6,177 nucleotides of DNA, from positions 1 to 6,177 of the forward strand of contig JAFYQA010000093.1 in assembly GCA_017547315.1 (NCBI GenBank), written 5' to 3'. Position 1 is the stretch's first letter, and each line of letters starts with the position of its first letter. This stretch comes from Roseburia sp. (GTDB lineage Bacteria; Bacillota_A; Clostridia; Lachnospirales; Lachnospiraceae). The position numbers and the translations under genes were made by a program. The notes beneath the pieces were generated by a model. That model did no database searches, had not been told where the DNA came from, and saw only the letters and a program-made list of their open reading frames with translations. This document shows, piece by piece, positions 1 through 6,095 of the stretch.

Positions 1-2323
1 CTACGAAACTTTCCAAACCTTTTTGTCCTGCCATTGCTGTTGGGTGCATTTTCATATTAAATAATGTACCGTTACTTGCAATTGCATGGTCTAATTTTGC
101 TACAGAGTTACAAGAAGCAGTTGGTCCGCTTACGTCGTATCCTGAAGTTGGTCCTACACCATCTGCTACAGGTGTATGTGCTAATCTTCCGTCCGGTGTT
201 GCACCTGTCTGTGCACCTAAAGGTACGTTTGCAGATACCGGATATAAACCTGCCTGGAAAATACCACCACGTGGGTTCTTGTAGTTTTCCAAAGGTCTTG
301 TATATACATAAGCAGCTTCTGTTGCTAATTCATCCACTTCGTCGATATCATTACCATATTTAGGAAGTTCAAGAATCATATCATGAATTTCTTCATAACG
401 TTTTTTCTGTTCTTCCGGTAATTCCATATCCATTACAGACTGAATGGTTGCCTGTAAAATTTCAGGAGTTACTGTCTTACCTTCTTTTGCAAGAGATTTT
501 GCAACGTCCATTGCAATTTCACCTGCGGTAATAGCATCTAATCCTTTACCGAAGTTCAGTTCCAGGGCTCTTTTCAATTCGCCCATAGTAACTTTCTTTT
601 CATCATATACTAATTTTTTGATGGTATATAAAGAGTCTGCTACGTTTGCAATACCAAATCCCTGAGGACCTGTAAAGTTATAAATTGCTCCGCCTTCCTG
701 AAGACTCATACCGCGTTTCATACAGTCATCTACCAGACAAGATTCAAATGGTAATGGAGCAAGCTGTGCATGTGCAATGTCAATGGCATTGTTTGCATTA
801 ACCATAAGCTCAATATTGTATTCCATCTGTTTTTTATATGCTTCGAAGAATTCTTCGAATGTCCGGAAGCTTTCTACATCACCAGTCTGGATACTTGCAA
901 CTTCTCCTTTGTCATAACCATTAGAAAATACCATTTCTAATGGACGACACATATTGAAGAATGCAGAATCGTGCCAACCTTCTGTTTTTCCCGGAACCTG
1001 AGGTTCAACACAACCGATAATGTTATAGTTTCTTGCCTCTTCCATTTTAATTCCACGGTTTACAAGAGCCGGGATGATAACATCATCATTATAATATGCA
1101 GGAAGTCCAATACCGGTTCTGGTAAGTTCTGCTGCACGGATTAATAAATCCTGACTGGAACCATGCCATACACGTACAGATAAGGATGGCATCGGTAAAA
1201 ATACATGTTCACTTGCTGTGATACACATGAAAGATAAATCGTTTGTCGCATCTCTTCCTTTTACTGTCTGTCCGCCAACGATTAAGTTCTGGAACAGAGA
1301 GTAGCCTGCAAAACCTTCTGCACTGGCTGCATCACGACATTTATTTAAATCATTTAACTTAACCCAAATACAATCAATTAATTCCTGAGCATATTCACGG
1401 GTTAAAGTTCCTTCTTTGATTCCCTTTTCATAATAAGGATACATATACTGGTCGAATCGTCCCGGAGAAATAGAATGTCCGCTGGATTCAATCTGAAGCA
1501 CCTGCTGGATGAACCAGAAAGACTGACAAGCTTCCTGGAAACTTTCTGCCGGATTTTCAGGAACTCTGTTACACACATCAGCAATGGTTAATAATTCAGC
1601 TTTTCTTACAGAATCACTTTCTTTATCTGCCATTTCTGTTGCTAATTCAGAGTAACGTTTCGCATAGTTAATAACTGCATCACAAGAAATAATGACAGCT
1701 TCCAAAAAACGCATTTTTGTGGAGTAGTTCGCATCACCAAATTGGCAGCTGTCCATTTCTTTCTGTGCTCTTGCCTTCACGCCCTTTAATCCAACACTTA
1801 AAACTTCTTCGTATTGAACTGTCACATGCCCTACACCGTTGTAGAAATAATTACCCGGTGTGAAGAAATTATGCTTCATAGCACGATGAGTTTCTTTTGC
1901 CATATAGGAAGAAGCTAACTCACTGGTTGTTTTTCCTTTCCAGTAAGCATTTGCTTTTAATAATCTTTTCTTAGTTTCATCTGCAATATAGAAAGGATCG
2001 GCACTACGTGTTTCCACGGTTTCGAATTCTGCCTCTAACCAATCATAGGAAAACTCCGGATAGGTCTGACATCCTCTCGGAGCAATAGTAGTACTACCTA
2101 CAATTAACTCATCCGGTCTAATGATAATAGGAAGATGTTTCAAAATATGTTCAAAAGCACGGGCTTTTCTCATAATTACAGGCTGACCTTCTGTTGACTG
2201 ATAGGATTCTGTAATAAGCTCTGCTCTTGCTGCTTCAATTTCCGGCATCTTAGCGTATAAATGATCTACCAATTTTTTTATACGTTCAGATTTTGCAATC
2301 GGAGTAGCATTATATGTATTCAT
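1..2323 (-). CDS. B12-independent glycyl radical diol dehydratase (propanediol/glycerol type), C-terminus off window
   Basis: The frame is open from ATG at 2323 to the window edge and gives 774 residues with no stop or frameshift; about 70 residues, including the glycyl radical loop, should lie beyond base 1. The protein would dehydrate 1,2-propanediol to propanal (or glycerol to 3-hydroxypropanal) by radical chemistry in the microcompartment lumen. Seen: the thiyl-radical cysteine and base in GCVEPQ (Cys438, Glu440), the downstream WHD (Asp452), His166 in GVGHVTVQY, and His283-Ser284 in SSGHSISPGRFD. As I recall them, these numbers coincide with those of the structurally known Roseburia inulinivorans propanediol dehydratase, and much of the chain looks alike. 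Pyruvate formate-lyase is excluded because it has a Cys-Cys pair; choline lyase is less likely because of the WHD segment. GAGG with a 5-base spacer precedes the start, 18 bases after the regulator gene. Substrate preference between propanediol and glycerol is inferred. Confidence 0.95.
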   Translation of the reverse strand, partial: MNTYNATPIAKSERIKKLVDHLYAKMPEIEAARAELITESYQSTEGQPVIMRKARAFEHILKHLPIIIRPDELIVGSTTIAPRGCQTYPEFSYDWLEAEFETVETRSADPFYIADETKKRLLKANAYWKGKTTSELASSYMAKETHRAMKHNFFTPGNYFYNGVGHVTVQYEEVLSVGLKGVKARAQKEMDSCQFGDANYSTKMRFLEAVIISCDAVINYAKRYSELATEMADKESDSVRKAELLTIADVCNRVPENPAESFQEACQSFWFIQQVLQIESSGHSISPGRFDQYMYPYYEKGIKEGTLTREYAQELIDCIWVKLNDLNKCRDAASAEGFAGYSLFQNLIVGGQTVKGRDATNDLSFMCITASEHVFLPMPSLSVRVWHGSSQDLLIRAAELTRTGIGLPAYYNDDVIIPALVNRGIKMEEARNYNIIGCVEPQVPGKTEGWHDSAFFNMCRPLEMVFSNGYDKGEVASIQTGDVESFRTFEEFFEAYKKQMEYNIELMVNANNAIDIAHAQLAPLPFESCLVDDCMKRGMSLQEGGAIYNFTGPQGFGIANVADSLYTIKKLVYDEKKVTMGELKRALELNFGKGLDAITAGEIAMDVAKSLAKEGKTVTPEILQATIQSVMDMELPEEQKKRYEEIHDMILELPKYGNDIDEVDELATEAAYVYTRPLENYKNPRGGIFQAGLYPVSANVPLGAQTGATPDGRLAHTPVADGVGPTSGYDVSGPTASCNSVAKLDHAIASNGTLFNMKMHPTAMAGQKGLESFV

Positions 2324-2341
2324 AGCTTCCTCATTCCTTTC
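2324..2341 (-). promoter_or_regulatory. Ribosome binding site and short spacer before the dehydratase
   Basis: The 18 bases between the regulator stop and the dehydratase ATG read, on the minus strand, as a purine-rich stretch with AAAGGAATGAGGAAGCT next to the start. Both AGGA and GAGG lie at useful distances. The gap is too short for a promoter, so the dehydratase is read from the operon transcript or from a promoter inside the regulator gene. Confidence 0.7.
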
Positions 2342-3112
2342 TTATATATCTTTTGGATACAAACACTGGATATTTAAACGTTTGAACATATCCATCCACT
2401 TTGTATCCGGTCTTTTATCCGTTACAATCACATCTATCTTAGATAGCGGACATATAATGGAAAAAGCCACTTTATCAAATTTTGATGAATCTACTGTCAA
2501 ATATACTTTTTTGGCAGATTCTATCATACTTTGTTTCACACTTGCGGTCTCATCATGGCTTTCCGTAACACCCTTCATAATATCAATACCTTTACAGGAT
2601 AAAAAAACTTTATCTGCATTGTATCTTTCAATGGACTGTGTTGCTCTGTTTCCTAACAGTGACATGGAACCCGCTTTTAAAAGACCACCGGTTGAGATAA
2701 TGTCCCAACCGGATACGTCTGATAATTCTAATAAATTCTCGATAGAATTGGTAATTACAGTTAACTGTTTCTTCTGTTTGATATTCTTTGCAATAAATAC
2801 TGCAGTTGTGGATGCATCTAAAAATATGCGTTCCCCATCTTTAATCTCTTTATTAATTAAATCAGCAATCTTTTGCTTTCCTACAGAATTAGTTTTCCAT
2901 CGAACATTAAACGGAAGGTCGATACTACCAATTTCGTTGATTACAGCGCCGCCGTAACTTTTGATAACGTGACCTTCATCGGCCAACTTATCTAAATCTC
3001 GTCGAATGGTTTCTTCCGAAACTTCAAATTCTTTACTCAGTTCACTAACGATTACTTTCTTCTCCGTGTGAACCTTTTCCAAGATTATTTTTCGTCGTTC
3101 TGCTGCAAGCAT
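2342..3112 (-). CDS. DeoR-family transcriptional regulator
   Basis: This 256-residue protein has the normal DeoR-family length. Residues 1-57 form the winged helix-turn-helix, with the recognition region around VSEETIRRDLDKL (31-43) and the wing SYGGA (52-56). Residues about 75-235 form the sugar-phosphate-sensing domain related to ribose-5-phosphate isomerase, with FLDASTTA (97-104), VITNS (119-123), STGGLL (140-145), GVTESHDETASVKQSM (181-196) and LTVDSSKFDK (205-214). Family members are usually repressors released by a phosphorylated sugar; in this context fuculose- or rhamnulose-phosphate, or a related metabolite, is a reasonable but unproved effector. The ATG follows the pduT-like stop by 13 bases with AAGGGTG as ribosome site, so it is co-transcribed with the shell genes and could be autoregulated. 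No operator site can be named from this window. Confidence 0.93.
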   Translation of the reverse strand: MLAAERRKIILEKVHTEKKVIVSELSKEFEVSEETIRRDLDKLADEGHVIKSYGGAVINEIGSIDLPFNVRWKTNSVGKQKIADLINKEIKDGERIFLDASTTAVFIAKNIKQKKQLTVITNSIENLLELSDVSGWDIISTGGLLKAGSMSLLGNRATQSIERYNADKVFLSCKGIDIMKGVTESHDETASVKQSMIESAKKVYLTVDSSKFDKVAFSIICPLSKIDVIVTDKRPDTKWMDMFKRLNIQCLYPKDI

Positions 3113-3125
3113 GCATTATCACCCT

Positions 3126-3674
3126 TTACATGATGTATTTAGCTAATTTATCAGATGGACGTGCAATTACAGCACTGTCTAAGAACATTCCTCTACCTGC
3201 AGATTCTGCTTTCGCTTTTTCGATTGCAGCTGTTACTGCAGAAACACTACCTGTAAGAGTCATGTAACTCTTTCCGCACATACCTTTTGCAAGTCTTAAT
3301 TCTAATAAATCTACGATTGCTGTTTTAGCTGCAAGGTCTGCTGCTACGATTAATGCTGCTACATCATAACATTCAAGAATACCTAATGCTTCAACTTTTT
3401 CTACTTTATTTGTGCCATAAATAGCAGGGAAAATAGAGTCATGAGGATTTCCTAACACGAAATGATCAATTACTTTATCTCCATATCTTCCTTTTACAGA
3501 GTCTACAGATGCACGAACTGCACTTAAGTCACCTGCAATCAAAACTACGAATTTACCCGGACAGGTAACTTCTGCCTGTAAAATTTCAACATCTGCTGCT
3601 TTTGACATATCATCTGCTGCTTTAAATCCTGTGGATACTGTTGTAAGTTCCACCAAACCAATTGCTCTGGCCAT
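3126..3674 (-). CDS. pduT: PduT-like trimeric microcompartment shell protein with iron-sulfur cysteine
   Basis: This 182-residue protein contains two tandem BMC domains (about 4-88 and 94-180), so three copies form a pseudohexameric shell tile. Its length is close to that of Salmonella PduT. Domain 1 has TCPGKF with Cys38, the position that in PduT supplies three cysteines, one per subunit, to a [4Fe-4S] cluster at the central pore. Domain 2 has GMCGKSYM at the equivalent loop, with an extra cysteine, Cys133, next to the pore position. The C-terminal ARPSDKL resembles the RPH segment of PduT. The gene lies directly after the PduS-like gene (35-base gap), matching the known partnership in which PduS passes electrons to PduT. 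ATG is preceded by GAGAGG with an 8-base spacer. Known from family: cluster and shell role. Inferred: electron passage across the shell here. Confidence 0.93.
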   Translation of the reverse strand: MARAIGLVELTTVSTGFKAADDMSKAADVEILQAEVTCPGKFVVLIAGDLSAVRASVDSVKGRYGDKVIDHFVLGNPHDSIFPAIYGTNKVEKVEALGILECYDVAALIVAADLAAKTAIVDLLELRLAKGMCGKSYMTLTGSVSAVTAAIEKAKAESAGRGMFLDSAVIARPSDKLAKYIM

Positions 3675-3709
3675 ACTTTCTACCTCTCTTTTGAGTTAAT
3701 GTCTGTAAA

Positions 3710-5035
3710 TTATTTTGCTTTGATTACAATTTCTTTATCTGTAACTTTGTCTACGACACCATCAATAGAACAATGAATTGCAACACTTAAACCTTCTCTT
3801 GCTTCTGCAATCTTCTGTCCCACTGTTACTTTATCACCTTTACTTACGATTGGCTGAGCCGGTGCACCGATATGCATACTTACAGGAATCTTAACAATCT
3901 TGCTTTCCTGTGTATCATCATTAAATGGTGCAGGTTTATCATATTTTTCAAGACCAAGTCTTGCTGCCAATCTATGTACAGGGAGTTTTCTATAATCTCT
4001 TTCAGGGTCAACCGGTGCCGGTTCAACTTTTTCAATCTTAATTCCGGCTCCTCTGAGACCTGCTTTGAATTCCTGAATAATGGATTTTGGTGATAATCCC
4101 TGTGGACATGCGTAGTTTTCGCAGATTCCACAACCACTACAGTATGCTGAATTTGTAAATACACTTAAATCACTTGTATCATTATTCGCTACTGCTCTCA
4201 TAAGTTTATGAGGTTCAATCGGATGTCCTAATGCATGTCTTGAACAGAGGTCTGTACAAGTTCTACACTGACAACAGGAAGAAGATGCTCTCTTCTTTTC
4301 GATTGACATATTCTTATCCATTTTCACAACAAGTTTGTGAGTATCCGGTAAAATAATAATCGCATTTGTTGTTTTGGTAATTACGGTATTATCTGTTCCC
4401 AGACGTCCCATCATAGGTCCACCCATAACATATGCAGGATTGTTAACTGTTGCTTTACCTGCCATAGCGATTGTATCTTTTACTGTAGTTCCCAAAGGAA
4501 CTCTGATAGTAACCGGATTATCAATCTCACCTACAATTGATACCAATTTGCTGGATACCGGTGTGTTGTTGTAAACTGCTTCGTATAAGTTATACATAGT
4601 TTCAACGTTATATACTACCACGTTTTCATCTATTGGAAGTCCGCCCGGTTTGATTACTCTTCCGGTTGCTTCATAAATTAAAACTACTTCATCTCCCATT
4701 GGATATGCTGCTTTTAAAGCACATATTCTTACATTTGGGTAATTACCTAAAACCTGTTCTACTGCTTTAATAGTAGTTACATATTCACTTTTAATTCCAA
4801 CAACTGCTTCTTTTGCACCAAAGGCTTCTCTTACTTCATCTAACATTTTGATGATTTCTTCTGTATGAGTTGCCAATAACTGTCTATGAAGCTTTAATAA
4901 CGGCTCACATTCTACACAGTTTAAGATTACTGTGTCAGCCTTATCTGTCATTTTAGCATACGCTGGGAAACCGGCTCCACCGGCACCTACAATACCATTT
5001 TCTCTTGCAATACTTTTCAGTTCGTCGATCCGCAT
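3710..5035 (-). CDS. pduS: PduS/RnfC-like flavo-iron-sulfur electron transfer protein
   Basis: With ATG at 5035 the protein has 441 residues; a TTG at 5050 would add five (residue numbers here use the longer form). Order of parts: a RnfC/complex I 51-kDa-like flavin and nucleotide region with GAGGAGFP (22-29) and NCVECEP (44-50), an SLBB-like region (about 168-215), two [4Fe-4S] motifs (Cys259, 262, 265, 269 and Cys304, 307, 310, 315), and a C-terminal barrel-sandwich segment (about 385-446). PduS of the B12-dependent propanediol compartment has this layout and binds FMN and two [4Fe-4S] clusters. No membrane segment is seen, so a soluble, compartment-associated protein is likely rather than a true Rnf subunit. 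It is followed by its likely partner pduT. In this B12-free locus cobalamin reduction is not an expected role; NADH-linked electron transfer across the shell is inferred. Confidence 0.92.
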   Translation of the reverse strand: MRIDELKSIARENGIVGAGGAGFPAYAKMTDKADTVILNCVECEPLLKLHRQLLATHTEEIIKMLDEVREAFGAKEAVVGIKSEYVTTIKAVEQVLGNYPNVRICALKAAYPMGDEVVLIYEATGRVIKPGGLPIDENVVVYNVETMYNLYEAVYNNTPVSSKLVSIVGEIDNPVTIRVPLGTTVKDTIAMAGKATVNNPAYVMGGPMMGRLGTDNTVITKTTNAIIILPDTHKLVVKMDKNMSIEKKRASSSCCQCRTCTDLCSRHALGHPIEPHKLMRAVANNDTSDLSVFTNSAYCSGCGICENYACPQGLSPKSIIQEFKAGLRGAGIKIEKVEPAPVDPERDYRKLPVHRLAARLGLEKYDKPAPFNDDTQESKIVKIPVSMHIGAPAQPIVSKGDKVTVGQKIAEAREGLSVAIHCSIDGVVDKVTDKEIVIKAK

Positions 5036-5037
5036 AT

Positions 5038-5307
5038 CTATTTGCTCCAATCCTGTCCTTCATCAATGATGCCCACAATTGCTGCATCAACTGGTGCATC
5101 TGCCATATCACATCCGATTCTGGCAGCACTGCCCTTCGCTACTAATACATATTCACCTATACCGGCACCAATGATATCTATTGCAACCAGACGAGTACCG
5201 GCTCCACTATAATTTGCCACCGGCTCAACAATCATAAATTTGTTGCCCACTAATTTTTCACTTTTTCTGGTGGAAAATAAGCTTCCCACAACTTTTCCAA
5301 TAATCAT
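5038..5307 (-). CDS. eutN: EutN/CcmL-type pentameric microcompartment vertex protein
   Basis: This 89-residue protein is a single BMC-P domain of normal family length. It starts MIIGKVVGSL, and has the typical core VAIDIIGAGIGEYVLVAKGSAAR (split here as residues 41-50 and 51-63) and a closing VDAAIVGIID (73-82). BMC-P proteins form pentamers that cap the twelve vertices of the polyhedral shell. The start ATG has GGGGAG with a 7-base spacer. It sits between pduL and pduS, and its stop nearly touches or overlaps the pduS start, so the two are likely translationally coupled. Vertex proteins are needed in far smaller amounts than hexamers; the hairpin just upstream of the gene may affect the dose, but that is only inferred. 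Confidence 0.95.
   Translation of the reverse strand: MIIGKVVGSLFSTRKSEKLVGNKFMIVEPVANYSGAGTRLVAIDIIGAGIGEYVLVAKGSAARIGCDMADAPVDAAIVGIIDEGQDWSK
5045..5060 (-). promoter_or_regulatory. Ribosome sites deciding the pduS start
   Basis: Two starts compete. GGAG at 5048-5045 lies 9 bases before ATG at 5035, which begins two bases after the eutN stop. AAGGA at 5060-5056 lies 5 bases before TTG at 5050, inside the eutN end. I prefer ATG because of the stronger codon and because the shorter N-terminus matches PduS-type proteins; the TTG form would overlap eutN by 13 bases. Either arrangement suggests translational coupling to eutN. Confidence 0.5.
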
Positions 5308-5355
5308 GATAACTCTCCCCTTTAATGAATAAAAATTTTATCCAATGCACGGACA

Positions 5356-5379
5356 AGCCGGTGTACTAGTACACCAGCT
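5356..5379 (-). repeat. Perfect 16-bp palindrome, extended hairpin, between pduL and eutN
   Basis: GGTGTACTAGTACACC at 5360-5375 is a perfect dyad. One step out the DNA symmetry breaks (C at 5359, A at 5376), but in the minus-strand RNA these bases are G and U and can pair as a wobble. Three more pairs (AGC with GCU) extend the stem to about 10 pairs around a CUAG loop. It begins 25 bases after the pduL stop and ends 48 bases before the eutN start. The T-rich run (5335-5331) lies about 20 bases downstream, too far for a normal intrinsic terminator. It could be an RNA stability or processing hairpin, a weak attenuator, or a regulator binding site. Confidence 0.65.
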
Positions 5380-5404
5380 GCCCCTCATTGATAAATCTTC
5401 ATTC

Positions 5405-6052
5405 TTACAGGATGATTGCTGCTAATTCGTCCTGTCTTACCTGACATGCATTTGCTTCGTCAGTATCAATATGCATTTCTGTTGTAAAAGATTCATCCAC
5501 ACGAATCTTTACGTTATCTAATAAGGCACCTCTTTCATTTCCCATGCGAACGGTAACGAAATCATTATCTTTTACACCTGCTGCTTTTGCATCTTCAGGA
5601 CATAAATGAATATGTCTTGCAGCTACAATACAACCTTCTTCAAGATAAATAGCTCCTTTTGGTCCTACCAATGCGATAGGTGCGCTTCCTTTTGTGTCAC
5701 CAGACTGTCTTGTAGGTGCTTTGATACCCAATGTACGAGCATCTGTTGCAGAAATTTCAACCTGAGAACTACTTCTAACAGGTCCTAAAATACGAACATT
5801 TTCAATCGCACGAAGTTTTAATCCTACGATTGTACACTGTTCATTAGATGCAAACTGTCCACCCATAAGCTCTTTTTTCTTAGTGAGCTGGTAGCCTTTA
5901 CCAAATAACTGTTCTACATGTTCCTGGGTTAAATGAATGTGTCTTGCAGATATTCCAACAGGTACCTTGAATTCAGGCTTATTTGTTTTAGTACTATCAA
6001 TTGCCTGCAATACCATCTTGGTAATTTCTTCTATATTTCCATAAGTACTCAA
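5405..6052 (-). CDS. pduL: PduL-type phosphate propanoyltransferase with encapsulation peptide
   Basis: This 215-residue enzyme exchanges CoA for phosphate on propanoyl-CoA (or acetyl-CoA), recycling CoA inside the compartment and giving acyl-phosphate for ATP synthesis by a kinase. Two PduL domains are visible: GISARHIHL (33-41) with His38 and His40, and AARHIHL (144-150) with His147 and His149; with His194 in EMHIDTDEAN (192-201) these are the likely zinc ligands. Arg93 in GPVRSSSQVEIS (90-101) matches the conserved catalytic arginine region. Residues about 6-19 (NIEEITKMVLQAID) form an amphipathic helix followed by a polar linker (20-28), the pattern of an encapsulation peptide. The start is TTG: an in-frame TGA lies two codons upstream, and the next in-frame ATG (codon 13) would cut the helix. 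AGAGGG lies 12 bases before TTG, a rather long spacing. Confidence 0.94.
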   Translation of the reverse strand: MSTYGNIEEITKMVLQAIDSTKTNKPEFKVPVGISARHIHLTQEHVEQLFGKGYQLTKKKELMGGQFASNEQCTIVGLKLRAIENVRILGPVRSSSQVEISATDARTLGIKAPTRQSGDTKGSAPIALVGPKGAIYLEEGCIVAARHIHLCPEDAKAAGVKDNDFVTVRMGNERGALLDNVKIRVDESFTTEMHIDTDEANACQVRQDELAAIIL

Positions 6053-6064
6053 GATTCACACCAT

Positions 6065-6070
6065 CCCTCT
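6065..6070 (-). promoter_or_regulatory. Ribosome binding site for pduL (TTG start)
   Basis: AGAGGG on the minus strand is the only good Shine-Dalgarno match before pduL. It lies 12 bases from the TTG at 6052, longer than usual. A two-codon ATG-GTG-TGA sits between them but is too close to the site to be a good start. Weak start codon plus long spacing suggest low translation of pduL relative to the shell genes; this is inferred. Confidence 0.5.
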
Positions 6071-6072
6071 TT

Positions 6073-6095
6073 AATAGTTGTTAATGCTAACTATT
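6073..6095 (-). repeat. Short inverted repeat at the BMC-H / pduL junction
   Basis: AATAGTT (6073-6079) and AACTATT (6089-6095) are exact 7-base inverted repeats around a 9-base loop. The stem contains the stop codon of the upstream shell gene and lies just before the pduL ribosome site. The stem is AT-rich with a single G-C pair, so it is weak, and it may be chance in such AT-rich DNA. There is no T-tract for a terminator. Confidence 0.3.

Noticed and set aside
64..665. Plus-strand open frames of 99 and 73 codons
   Set aside because: They oppose the glycyl radical enzyme, whose reading frame continues unbroken here; the leucine- and histidine-rich or serine-rich products look like antisense artefacts.
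1..2323. Reading the glycyl radical enzyme as pyruvate formate-lyase or choline trimethylamine-lyase
   Set aside because: Pyruvate formate-lyase needs adjacent cysteines, while a single cysteine in GCVEPQ is seen. The WHD segment at Asp452 and the His283-Ser284 pair fit the diol dehydratase group better than choline lyase.
2382..2957. Plus-strand open frame of 191 codons antisense to the regulator
   Set aside because: It lies wholly within a well-supported DeoR gene, shows no recognisable motif, has a composition typical of a shadow frame, and has no operon context on its strand.
3880..4164. Minus-strand open frame of 94 codons inside pduS
   Set aside because: It is in another frame of a gene whose iron-sulfur motifs are intact in the main frame; the product has no motif of its own.
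3710..5035. PduS-like gene as RnfC of a membrane Rnf complex
   Set aside because: No other rnf genes are adjacent, while shell genes lie on both sides and pduT follows directly; the size fits PduS.
5331..5379. Palindrome plus T-run as an intrinsic terminator ending the operon after pduL
   Set aside because: The T-run is about 20 bases from the stem base and preceded by A residues, and the downstream genes belong to the same system with good ribosome sites, so full termination is unlikely.
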